Shown here one piece after another: positions 11,267 to 21,125 of a stretch of 64,000 nt of DNA. The stretch comes from Symsagittifera roscoffensis (taxonomy: Eukaryota > Xenacoelomorpha > Acoela > Convolutidae). Numbering within the stretch: position 1 is the stretch's first letter; each line of letters begins with the position of its first letter. Below the pieces are notes generated by a model that did no database searches, was not told the origin of the DNA, and was given only the letters and a program-made list of their open reading frames with translations. The stretch spans positions 46,115,225 to 46,179,224 of the forward strand of contig NC_087066.1 of the NCBI RefSeq assembly GCF_963678635.1, in the 5' to 3' direction. A program made the position numbers and the translations under genes.

Positions 11267-12469
11267 ATGGGAGGTAAACGCGAAGGCCCCATCGAAACCT
11301 ACCCCAAGTTCTGGAACCTAAATCCCCTGACGGCGAGTGGACAAGAGGTCTTGAGAATTCCCGCATGGAAGAAAAGCTTTGAGTTGGCGAAAAGGGAGCT
11401 AGAGGCAATATTGGAGAAGGAAGTCCTACCAACAAGCATTCCAGAGTTTCCAACAGTGAGGAGAATGGCCCTGGGGATGAACATCTCCCTGGTGGTGCCG
11501 TCCCTGTTCGCGAGAGCAGCGGCCGAAGAACAACAGAGGGAGTTCATCGATGGCTGGGATCCCCTGTTCATCGGCTACACTGCAGCGATTTATTTTCACA
11601 TTAGCGATAGAAAAACAAATTCATGGACGACTCAAGCCAAGAAAATGAGAGGCTCGATGCCCCCGAAATTCGAGGTGCGAGAAGTCTTGAGAACACTTGA
11701 GCGGGCAGATCTGGAGAACAGGTTGCCGGTGTGGGACGATGGCAGGATGATCGTGGAGGAAGGACACATTGCACTAAAGGGAGATGATATGATGTTTGCC
11801 ACGAGAAGATACCGGGCACCTTACGGACTGGAGCAAGTGGAGATGAGACAGGAGGGGAAGGAGCTGGATGCAGCAGGCCCATTTTATGTGGCTCTGACAG
11901 AATATAAGAAAACGGGTCCGACGACACCATCACCCCTATCGGTGGGCACCCCTGGGGATAAAAGGAGCGGCCCTGTAGAAGACCGATTCAGGAGGATTCT
12001 TGAGAGAAGAGGAGTAGAATCAGGAGAGGAAAGCATGGACGAGAGTCTCAGCGAGGCAGGAGAGGATACGGAAGTGGGAAACACACCGGAGCCAAAACCA
12101 CCAGAGGAGGAATTCACCACTCAAGAACTGTTGAAGGATCTGAGCGGAGAAAATTGGGCAGACACTGCCACGCCACCTCTGACCTCATCTCCCCGCAAGA
12201 ATCTAGAGTTACCACTGACGAGCGAGAATCCTAATATGGGGATGATTTTCCTGAGCGCAGAAAGAAGGGAGAAGAATACTTTCGAGGGAAACAGGGATAC
12301 GTTCCTAGGCACTCTGGATGAAGACGCTTGGCGAGAATTCTTGAGCGATTTTAATCGAGAAGTGAATGACGAGATCACATTGGATGATTTCAAGGAAGAA
12401 CTGTGGGACACGGTGGTGAAGTTCGGAGAGCCTGTCCTCATGGGGACAGGTCTAGAGGAGAACTGCTGA
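11267..12469 (+). pseudogene. Copy A ORF2 continuation, long unrecognised segment
   Basis: This is a 400-codon open stretch that shares the frame of the preceding piece. The first part is predicted globular (ELAKRELEAILEKEVLP, RRMALGMNISLVVPSL, KFEVREVLRTLERADLE). The last third is acidic and low complexity (SGEESMDESLSEAGEDTE). Copy B has the same order at 41212-40424 and 40292 onward (minus), including DFKEELWDTVVKFGEPVL. Copy A leaves this frame near 12460 while copy B reads on, so a frameshift is likely. Function unknown. Confidence 0.55.
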
Positions 12470-13221
12470 GCAAGATGGTCGAGTTGAGGAAGGCATCACG
12501 GAAGACCAAAGAAGACAAATGTAAAGACAGCTCTACTCTGAAACCAAAAACTGACAATAAAATAATTGATGATGTAAGGGGGGATAAGATCGAAACTAGT
12601 AATATAATTGAAAGTACTAATATCCTTAAGGCTCGAGCAGGGGGGAGGCAAGAGTTGGAAGGGTTGGATGGAGATAAAGAAGTCGAATCAGTGATGATAA
12701 CGGCAACGCCCCCGAGTAAAGACGTGAGGTCTCGCAAGAGGAAGAGAGAGGTGGAGGGATTGGGTAGTCTTTCAGCGGATGCGGTCTCGGAGAAAAACTT
12801 GAGAGAGACGGCCCCCATGGTTCTGGCACGATGGAAGACAGCAGCCTACAAGAGTAGCTACGAACCAAGGAAACTGCTCGACGTAGAAAGAGAGATGGAG
12901 ATCCCCACCAGCTCAACAACGGAAGAAGACTTCAAGCTTCAGAAGACAAAAATGAAACTAGGTTCAACGAGCGGGCAGACATGGGAAGTGGACGTCCGCA
13001 AAGAATCGGTCTCAAATGAACATCAGGCCACTGGGAAGCGAGTGACTAGCGATCTTCTTGAGAAGAATAAAACGAGGAACACCTCCCGACCGTGGTGGGT
13101 GGCCCTGGAAACATTGAAGGAATTGGAAGACTGCCTAAAGAAGCTCGACAGTGGAGACGACGCAACTGGGCTACCCAGCAGAAGGCTGATATCAACAAAT
13201 TGGAATTGGGGAGCCAACTGA
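12403..13221 (+). pseudogene. Copy A ORF2 continuation, basic/disordered segment
   Basis: The segment is Lys/Arg/Glu/Ser-rich, with a possible nuclear-localisation cluster RSRKRKREVEG and the conserved stretch ADAVSEKNLRETAPMVLARWKTAAYK. Copy B (40292-39210) covers the same region and the previous segment's end in a single frame, so the break in copy A is a lesion and not a gene boundary. Function unknown. Confidence 0.55.
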
Positions 13222-13228
13222 AGAGAAC

Positions 13229-14815
13229 TTGGCAGAACGAAGAAGCGATGAGAACATCCTCATCGGCATCGCCGTTGATGGCGAATCCTTCATTAGAACC
13301 GCAGGACAACTGATGTTCGCGTGGAGCCTGGTGGGAATAGAGTTAGAGACACTGACTTTGTACGATAATTTGAAATTGGGAGGCAAGAATCTAGAGGTGT
13401 ATCGAGTACTGATGCAGCACGTTGCTAGGGATAACTCAGGCTTGAGTCTGGCAAGGAGGAAAGATGCTACCTGTTTCCTGAGGTGGATAATGTCGATGAT
13501 GACTGATAGTACCATCCTAGCATGTCACCAAAGAGCAATCGGAAGCAAGACGGTGGAAAGGAGAGTATCAGCAGTCATCTTGAACGTATACCAGAGTACT
13601 GTGATAGAAAAGGAGGATGGTTCCAGGCAGTCTCTAGAGAGCCACAGGAAGTTAGATGAGATACGGAGATTCTACAACAAGAAGTTCGAGGAGAAACACG
13701 ACGTACACCGTAACTTGGCCTCGTCAGGAGAGTACTTGAAACCCAACAAAAAGGGAGAGTACCAGTATGTGTCTGGAGTGATGTGGATGGCATACAACCC
13801 TTTCCTGGACTTGGAAGCCGGAGGCGCTCACAGAAACTACGAAGTGGCGGAGCTGCTGAAGTTCTGGACAGAGAAGATAGTGGAGATAGACGAACTAAAG
13901 ATGGGTAACGGGAATGGCATGTTGGTCACGAATCTGGGAGTGGTGTGGAAATTGCTGAGGCCCTCCTGGTGTCCACATCCCCATGCGAGCCTGATCGAGG
14001 AAGTCACGGAGCGAGTGAGACTAGCACCGACAGAGGATGAAGATTTGGCGACATTGAGTATAGTGCATAGACTGATCCTGCCTCAGGTGAAGGAGTCAAG
14101 TGAAGTGACGAGTGGACTAGGGTAGGTGAAGGAAATGGAGCCGGGCAGTTGTCTTGATTCGACGTGTGGGAATAGCGAGCACACCTGCGATGGACAGTCA
14201 TGCGTCAGGATACAGTCCTTCCAGAAAGAAGACCTAGTCACCTGGTTTGAAGACATTACCGAAAGGGAGAAGAGTGAAATACAGATACTGACTGAGTGTT
14301 ACGCGAGTACCACGGTGAACCTAGCAGCAGCTCTGAGATTCTTCTCAAGAATGTGCAGTCTCCAGTCACTGGAGAGGCTAGAGTCAGAACACCACTTGGT
14401 GATCGCGTTGAGCGTGGAGTCATGGCCCGGGGTGTTGCAAGTGACCGAGAAACACATCAAGAGCGGGAAGGTTGGACTTGAAGCGGAAATGGGATTTCCC
14501 ATGAGCAAAGCCTATAGTCTGCCTCTAAATGCGAAATCCTTAGTGGGGTCAGTGATGGCCAACCTATGTGGCAGCCACTATCCATTACACATAGCGATGG
14601 TGGAAGTATCCAGCCAAAGGGTATTGATAGACAAAGCCTTCTCAGTGCCCAAATGCGTAAGACTGGCTCGGATGTCGCATCACTCAAACAAGCTGTTGAG
14701 AAAGATCCGAGGGGCAGTGCCGAAAGAACAGAGGGACGACTCGAATGAAATCTGGGGGGAAGAACTTCTGGGTTTGGAGGGTGAAATACAAGTGACCACG
14801 AGAGACAAAACGTGA
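13229..14815 (+). pseudogene. Copy A ORF2 continuation, in-frame TAG
   Basis: Two open stretches (13229-14122 and 14126-14815) share one frame, separated by a TAG at 14123-14125. Landmarks are DNSGLSLARRKDATCFLRWIM and ERRVSAVILNVYQST in the first, and LESEHHLVIALSVESWPGVLQ and NAKSLVGSVMANLCGSHYPLH in the second. The corresponding stretch of copy B is where the Polinton inserted: its target CGCGTA sits in the codons for CYAST at about 14297-14311 of copy A. No family recognised. Confidence 0.55.
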
Positions 14816-15735
14816 TCGGGAAACCCATGGTTGGTGCTCCAAACCTGGAAGAGATCGACGCGATACACGAGAAAATGATGGAACTTGAGCCTCTCCTAGA
14901 AGCCTCGGGAGAACGCAATCTTAGGAGCATCGACCTCACACATGGGGACGGTCCATGCCACTGTCTGGCGCAAACAGTGTGGTACCCGGACCACGCCAAA
15001 CTCTGCCTGATCTGGGATATGGAGGAAATCAGGTCGTTGGGACTGCCCGATCATCAGCAAAAGGTGACCATCTTGGTGGTGAGCACGATGCTGGCCCTAC
15101 GATGGATTGAAGAAAATATAGCAAAGTATCGGGAACCGAAGACGCCAACGGCAGAGTCGATTCACGCGATAAATTACAGCAGGAGACTTGAGTTGTTCGG
15201 AACCGCATGCAACGTGTTTGCCATACCAATGGAAGTCAGACACGTATGGAGCCGCTGAAGGTTCTTTCCTTGGTTTCGCGCGACGTTAACGTCCTGGTTA
15301 TACATGGTAACGAAGGATCATATGAGGAAATATCAAAAGGAATATCGACAGATCCAGGCCGAGATAGGACCGGAGGCCTTCAAGAGACCTCTGCTGACCC
15401 ATCGAAATGCGATCACGACGGGGTGGAAAAGAGTTGGTAGAGTATCCAGAAACAACACCAGAGCGAGGGAGTCGATACTACAGGAAGACCTGGCGAAGAA
15501 TGTAAGCCTGAGTCTTCACAATTCCTTCTGTTTGGACCGAGAGTGGAAGTTGAAGAGTTTACCCAATCAAGCGAAGAGATTGCAAGAGCAAAAGGAGTGG
15601 ATGCGATCCTATGAACAGCTGAAGGCTTGGGAGGAGATCGTGATCAGCTCCGATGATGAAGAGGCACTATTGAAACAGATCACAGTGTCAAATATATCTG
15701 GGTCTGGTACCTCGAAGGCGAAGAACACGAGGTGA
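14812..15735 (+). pseudogene. Copy A ORF2 C-terminus
   Basis: This is the end of the second coding block. It is in one frame apart from a TGA at 15256-15258, where copy B (19964-19362) reads through. Conserved landmarks are HQQKVTILVVSTMLALRWIEEN, FRATLTSWLYMVTK, GPEAFKRPLL and a charged C-terminus ending KAKNTR. The segment is alpha-helical and basic in appearance. No family recognised. Confidence 0.55.
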
Positions 15736-15774
15736 GCCGGTGGCTCAAAAAGGAATTCTAAAGTCTTGAGTCTT

Positions 15775-15787
15775 GAGAGGGAGGGGG
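15775..15787 (+). promoter_or_regulatory. Candidate polypurine tract, copy A
   Basis: GAGAGGGAGGGGG lies 40 bp after the ORF2 stop and 9 bp before the TG that I take as the possible start of the 3' LTR. A polypurine tract primes plus-strand synthesis in LTR retroelements. The 8-bp gap to the TG is larger than usual, so the call is tentative. Confidence 0.4.
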
Positions 15788-15872
15788 CTCGAGGGTGAAC
15801 TCGGATGAAATCTGGGTTCACCAAAAAGAAATTATAACCAATGAGATATTGTTATTAATATGCTATATCTAT

Positions 15873-15881
15873 TATATAAAT
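15873..15881 (+). promoter_or_regulatory. TATA-like box in candidate LTR
   Basis: TATATAAAT in AT-rich sequence about 80 bp into the candidate LTR. It would fit a U3 promoter; not tested. Confidence 0.3.
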
Positions 15882-16770
15882 CAAAATGCTGCATGACAAT
15901 TTTCTGACTGAATAGGACAAAAGAAATTTTAAATTACTAGCTTAAAAAGCGAAAATTCACAGGTGCAGGTGTGTGCAGATTTTGATTGCTGTTTAGCGAT
16001 AGTGTGAAAATTTTACATGGTTGTGAATTTTGGGGTGTAGATAAACTTAAGTCTGCTGCAAACTTCTGTAAATGACCACTGGCACTGTATCTTGAGTGAC
16101 ACTCGGGTTTCTGGGGATTCACTGACAGAGGCAGCCCGCGATGAGGACATCGACCTTGAGTCCGGGGAGTATGTGCCAGTCGGTCATATCTGGAAGTGTG
16201 ACCTTGAGGGACACGAATATACGTGATTTTGGAGTGAAGTTTTATTTTTCAAAATTTCGAATGGAGCCTGTCATGCTCAGTTTTCTCGCGACAACTGAAA
16301 ACATAAAATGAAAAATCAGAACAACCGAATTAACAATTGCTGGAAAGTCGTCAAATATATACAGTGGGAAATCGCTATTCGCAATTTCCATCATAGAAAA
16401 CGAGAGTAGAGCTGTCCTATCTGATATAGGAGACCAAACGAACAAGAGAGCGGAACTAAAATTAACTCGACCAGTGTGAACCTTCAACGGAAAGGTGGAC
16501 AAGTGAAGTCTTCCAATGGTCCAGAGTCAAAACTATATTCTTGAGTTAAAACTTACTTCCCATGATTGTGACTCGTCATTAGAAATCTTCTTGAGTTACA
16601 TTTGATTATCTTTATGCCGGAGTCGTTAATTAGTTCAATTACTCTGTGTCTCAAACATGCTGCTATGTGAGTACTAAATTTAGTTTTCTCGAGTGTGTTT
16701 TATGATTGTTATGTTGAGATAAGGCGAGTTTTAGTTGATCCATCTGAAATGGATCAAAGTTCCACTGTCC

Positions 16771-16776
16771 AATAAA
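16771..16776 (+). terminator. Polyadenylation signal AATAAA in candidate LTR
   Basis: AATAAA within CCAATAAAAAG, 295 bp before the end of the candidate LTR. It would fit an R/U5-proximal polyA signal. Confidence 0.35.
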
Positions 16777-17065
16777 AAGTAACTTAACGGATTGTTTCGA
16801 CCCTGTTTTTAACGGCGTTCGTGTATTTTGGGTATTTCGAGACCTAAGTATGGGAACGTTCTTATTTTCTAGAGTGGGGGGATATTTTGGTAGTAGCTTT
16901 TAAGCTGTAACGAGTTCTAGTCTCATGTCGCAAGCGAACCGAATTGGCTCCGACCGTTCTTGAGGTAGAAAAACACAAGAGATAGTGTCCCTGACTCTTG
17001 AGCCAATGGTTATAGGGCCTATTTCTCTCAAGCCTCATATCTGACCGAAGTAGGCGACTGTTACA

Positions 17066-17503
17066 TTATGATACGACTGGCTAGCGTCTAAACACAGCTT
17101 CACATGCTTTTAACAGTCTCTACCAAAGCCAGTTTAATGTGTGGTCCATTAATATCGGGTCGATAAAGTCGTTACTATTTAAGGCTATCGGCAAGATCGC
17201 CCAAATTAACTTCGTTACATGCAAAATAAGTGAGCTCATGGCTGGGTCTCAGTATCCCCAGACCACGACGTCACTCCTAAAAAAAGGGCTACTATTTATT
17301 AACGTACCACTATTGTTTGTTCAGTAGATGAAAATCATCAATCCCTCAACTTATAGCTTCTCATATTCTGAAAAATGAATTAGATGTTGATTAATATCAA
17401 AAAGACATTTCTGGAAGGAAAAAGTTGTTAAAAAAACAGTTTCAGTCTCTTCCCAAGACCCTTCCGCATTCTCGAATCGTTGCGGTCTAGGAAGGGTAGT
17501 AAA
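17066..17503. other. Spacer between inverted copies A and B
   Basis: This is 438 bp with no homology to either arm that I can see and no convincing ORF. It contains a short imperfect hairpin around 17457-17498 (ACCCTTCC ... GGAAGGGT). It is the only candidate for pre-insertion host sequence in the window. Confidence 0.5.
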
Positions 17504-17581
17504 TGTAACAGTCGCCTACTTAAGTCACATTTGAGGTTAAAGAAAAATAGGCCCTATAACCATTGGCTCAAGAGTCAGGGA

Positions 17582-17587
17582 CACTAT
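17582..17587. repeat. Left target duplication of the PLE fragment (CACTAT)
   Basis: CACTAT at 17582-17587 and again at 18202-18207. Copy A has the uninterrupted site (reverse complement AGATAGTGTCCC near 16980-16992). Confidence 0.7.
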
Positions 17588-18201
17588 ATCTTGTAAGAAA
17601 TTTAAAATGTTAATTCAAACGTTTTCGCACATTTTGTGCATCTTCAGGATTAATTTTTTTAACAATATTTACAAAACGATCAAAGATCTGAAAAATGAGA
17701 AACATGACTACAAAGGATCTAAAACTTTTTAACTAATCAAATTTAAACAACTGTACTTACATAATATAATTACGTTATCATGAATACCATTTTCCATTAA
17801 GTTTCTGAGACTTTTTAGTTTTTATTCGTTCATGGTTATAAAATTTCGATTTGGGAAAATTTTTGATTCTGACATAACCGTTTTTTATCTTTTAGCCTGT
17901 TATAATTTTAGTGTTAATTCCCGGCTCCTGGATTCATCGCGTGTGTTGATCTTCGGCCTCTGCCTCCAAATATGCAAAGCTTCTACTGTCAGTAGCTTAT
18001 GAGTGTTGGCTGTTTGGTCTATAATATCTAACTTCAGCTCAGCAGTACCGCCTACTTCCTTATTACATTCTAACAAGTGTTGCCCTACTGGGGAGTCCCC
18101 TTTGCGGTGTTCATCGACCCTCGTGGCTAAATGTCGGACTGTCTGGCCGACATAGGTGGAGTTACATCCACTACATGTAAGCGTGTACACCACTTTTTAC
18201 C
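17588..18201 (-). mobile_element. 5'-truncated Penelope-like element (PLE) fragment
   Basis: A 614 bp insertion absent from the matching place in copy A and flanked by CACTAT. It encodes only the C-terminal GIY-YIG region, so it is truncated at its 5' end, as is common for PLEs. The 3' part (17588-17899) is AT-rich non-coding, with a run similar to GTTTTCGCACATTTTGTGCATC. Confidence 0.8.
17900..18193 (-). pseudogene. GIY-YIG endonuclease domain of a PLE
   Basis: Residues VYTLTCSGCNSTYVGQT carry the Y...YVG motif with a CxxC-like pair. HLATRVDEH supplies the conserved Arg, and TVEALHIWRQRPKINTRD the Glu and Asn positions of the family. In PLEs this domain follows the RT and nicks target DNA. 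RT and the start codon are missing, so it is a fragment. The ORF ends in a TAA-type stop at 17900. Confidence 0.85.
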
Positions 18202-18207
18202 CACTAT
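18202..18207. repeat. Right target duplication of the PLE fragment (CACTAT)
   Basis: Second copy of CACTAT, followed by CTCTTGTGTTTTT, which continues the copy B sequence as in copy A. Confidence 0.7.
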
Positions 18208-19361
18208 CTCTTGTGTTTTTTTACCTCAAACGGTCGCAGCCAATTCGTTTCACTTGCGACATGAGACTACAAACCGCGTTACAGCTTAAAGGCTACTACC
18301 AAAATACCCCCTACACACTAGAAAAAAAACGTCCCCATGCTTAGGTCTCAAAATACCCAAAACACACAAACGCCGTTAAAAACAGGGTCGGAACCTTACT
18401 TATAAAGTTAGTTTTTATTAGACAGTGGACCTTTGATCCATTTCAGATGGATCAAACTAAAACTCTACGTAACTCATCATAACAATATTAAACACACTCA
18501 AGAAACTTAAATTGGTTACTTACATACCGACGCGACTTCTATAATTGAGTAACTAAATTAATAAGCGACTCTGAAATTAATCCAGTAATCAAGTTTAATT
18601 CAAAAAGTTTGGAATGAATAAATTTTAACTCAAGACACAAGTTTTCTGTTTTGACCATTGGGCAGCTTCAGCTGTCCACTTTTCCACCGAAGGTTCACTA
18701 TGGCACACTCAGTTCTTCTTTGTCTCTTCTCATCATGACTTGTTCTTTCTCTAGGAAGGAGACAGCTCTACTTTCGTTCGATTTATACGGCAAAATTGCG
18801 AATAGGAATTTCACGCTCCTATTTTTTGTACTGCTTTCCCGCGATTATAGTTCGATTCTTCTTATCTTATTTTCTTGTATTTTCAGTTGGCACGAGAAGC
18901 TTGAGCATGACATGCTCAATTCGAATTTTTGAAAAATTGCATTTCACCCCAAAATCAAGACTAAACTTTGCTCAAGGTCAAACTTCCAATTATGACCGAC
19001 TTGCACACACTCCCCGGACTCAAGATTGATGTGCTCATCGCGTGTCGTCGTCTGTCGGTGAGCCCCCAGAAAGTTGAGTGGGTCTCAAGATACAGTGCCA
19101 GTAGTCATTTACAGAAGTTTGCAGCAGATTTAACTTAATCTACACCCCAAAATTCACAACCATGCAAAATTGTCACATTATCGCTTAAAGGGGATCAAAA
19201 TCTGCATACACCGGTAGATGTTTGTTCATCTGCATACTGAATGAACAACAAAATCTGCATCTGGTACTGGCTACGGACACACTCGACATCGTAATTTGCC
19301 TTGCCAGTTCTTCTTCGTCATCGGAACTGATTACGATCTTTTTCCATGCCTTCAGCTGTTC
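18208..19361 (-). other. Copy B 3' non-coding region (candidate LTR remainder)
   Basis: Reverse-complement homology to copy A 15960-16980, for example the shared stretch ending GTAAATGACTACTGGCACTGTATC. About 220 bp containing the polypurine-like tract of copy A is missing or unrecognisable near 19215-19270. No ORF supported. Confidence 0.6.
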
Positions 19362-20666
19362 TTATGCTCGCATCCCTTCCTTTTGCTCTTGTAGCCTTTT
19401 TGCCTGGTTCGGCAGACCCTTCACTTTAGATTTCCTATTCAAGCAAAAGGAATTGTGCAAGCTCAGGCTCACGTTCTTCGCCAAGTCCTCCAATATCGAC
19501 TCCCTCGCTTTGGTGTTATCTCGAGACACTCTACCAACCCTTTTCCAACCCGTGATTATCGCATTACGATGAGGTAGCAAGGGTCTCTTGAAGGCCTCGG
19601 GCCCGATTTCAGCCAGGAACTGTCGATATTCTTTCTGATGCTTCTTCATGTGATTCTTCGTCACCATATAGAGCCACGACGTCAGCGTCGCTCGAAACCA
19701 TGAAAAGAATCTCATGCGACTCCACACGTGCCTCACTTCTTTGGGCACAGCGAACACTTTACACGCAGTCTCGAACACCTCAAGCCTCCTGCTGTAGTCA
19801 AGGGCATGTATTGACTCCACTGTTGGTGCTCTCAACTCTCGATATTTCGTCACATTCTCCTCAATCCATCGCAGCGCCAGCATCGTGCTCACCACAGAAA
19901 GAGTGACCTTCTGCTGGTGACTGGGTGGCCCAATTGACCGAACGTATCCCACGTCCCATATCAATCAGAGACTCCAGTGCTCCGGATACCAATCTATCTG
20001 TGCCAGACAATGGCATAGGCATTCCCCGTGTGTCCGGTTGATGCTCCGGAGGTTGCTTTCTCCCGAAGCTTCCAACAGGGGTTCAAACTCCCTCATTTTC
20101 TCATGCGTATCGACGTTTTCTTCCATGGCTGGGTCACTATTCTTCGCCTTTCCAATCGTATTCTGTCTTTCAAAGTCACTTATGTTCTCTTTTTCCAGAC
20201 TCCAGAGCTCTTCCCCCCAGATCTTACCCAAGTCCTCTCTTCAATCTCCGGGTACTGCTCCTAGTATCTTCCGCAACAACCTGTGAGAGTCGTGCAAAAT
20301 TCGTGCCAATCGTACACACTTGGGCTCAGAGAAAGCCTTGTAGATTAACACCCTTTGACTAGATGCTTCCACCATCGCCATGTGTAGTGGATATTGGCTT
20401 CCGCACAGGTTGGCCATGACTGACCCTACCAGAGACTTCGCATTCGAGGGTAGATTGTAGGCCTCGCTCACAGGAAATCCCATCTCTGCCTCAAGACCAA
20501 TCTTCCATCCTCCTATGTGCTTCTGGATCATTTGCAACACTCCTGGCCAAGACTCCACGCTTAACGCTGTCACGAAATGGTGTTCGGACTCTAGCATCTC
20601 TAGTTATTGTAAACTGCACATCATCGAAAAAAATAGAAATGCCGTCGCTACATTTACAGTGGTGCT
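19362..20666 (-). pseudogene. Copy B ORF2 C-terminus (downstream of Polinton insertion)
   Basis: Three frames (20597-20241, 20231-19965, 19964-19362) match copy A 14360-15640, with LESEHHFVTALSVESWPGVLQ, NAKSLVGSVMANLCGSQYPLH and HQQKVTLSVVSTMLALRWIEEN. It stops at 19362 (TAA where copy A has Tyr), earlier than copy A. The segment begins right at the left target duplication of the Polinton; its upstream part is on the other side, from 38167. Confidence 0.65.
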
Positions 20667-20672
20667 CGCGTA
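20667..20672. repeat. Left target site duplication of Polinton (CGCGTA)
   Basis: CGCGTA directly before the element's AGTAGTAG end; repeated at 38161-38166. Copy A has the intact target (TGTTACGCGAGTACC near 14299). Six bp is the usual Polinton duplication length. Confidence 0.95.
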
Positions 20673-20936
20673 AGTAGTAGAAGAGTGAGGTGATCAGGGG
20701 GGGGGGGGGTTTGGTTGGTGACCCCCATGTATTAAGATAGGCTATAGAGTATCCGGTCACCAACCTATGTGTTAAGATAGGGAATAGATTTCCTATGTAT
20801 TAAGATAAGTAATAGGTTTACCATGTATTAAGATGGTAAGGTTTCAGATGGTAAGTTTCAGAAAAATTTTTGGCGCCCGAATTTTTTGAGCTCAATTTTG
20901 CCAATACTTGCGTTTCTTAGCTAACTTCTACGATTT
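20673..20936 (+). repeat. Left Polinton terminal inverted repeat
   Basis: Matches the reverse complement of 37891-38160 with few differences, the main one being the length of the G tract (13 here, about 23 on the right). It contains about four copies of a unit with ATGTATTAAGATAGG (20723-20840). Confidence 0.95.
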
Positions 20937-21125
20937 GTGATTTGTAAGGACTATCATGTCTTACAGAAATTCGGTATGGTAAGTTTCAGAAGGTAAGTTT
21001 CAGAAAATTTTTTGAAAATTTTTTAAGTTTTACTTGCAAATACATTTTTATCTTGAAAAAACAATTTTTTATTAAAAATTGAAAATTTTTTTTTGGATGG
21101 TAAGTTTCAGATGGTAAGTTTAGAC
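20835..21125 (+). repeat. Dispersed GGTAAGTTTCAGA repeats
   Basis: At least six copies of GGTAAGTTTCAGA or close variants in pairs, near 20835, 20980 and 21098. The first pair lies inside the TIR, the others just internal to it. Confidence 0.8.

Larger units (their letters stand above)
1..17065 (+). mobile_element. Giant Ty3/gypsy-like retroelement, copy A (5' end outside window)
   Basis: The plus strand reads, in order, the end of Gag, a DTGA aspartic protease, RT, RNase H, an H2C2 plus DDE integrase, an acidic tether and a macrodomain-like end (to 6498). A 505 bp gap with tandem repeats follows, then a second coding block (7004-15735) and a 3' non-coding region ending ...CTGTTACA at 17065. 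Copy B on the minus strand (17504-51834) has the same order, which is why I treat both blocks as one element. Coding frames are broken by several frameshifts and in-frame stops, so copy A is dead. The 5' LTR, leader and most of Gag lie before base 1. Confidence 0.85.
15796..17065 (+). other. 3' non-coding region / candidate 3' LTR, copy A
   Basis: The sequence runs from TGAACTCGG to ...CGACTGTTACA (TG...CA). It has a TATA-like TATATAAA near 15873 and AATAAA at 16771. Its last ~1.1 kb is repeated in inverted orientation as the 3' end of copy B, and the homology between A and B stops exactly at CTGTTACA in both. A matching 5' LTR cannot be seen because the 5' end of A is outside the window and B lacks one. 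Confidence 0.5.

Noticed and set aside
15796-17065. A confirmed LTR pair
   Set aside because: Only the 3' region is visible; no second copy in direct orientation, so the LTR call stays tentative and no 5' LTR is annotated.
17139-17327. 62-codon ORF in the A/B spacer as host gene
   Set aside because: Short, no recognisable features, no evidence of splicing or conservation.
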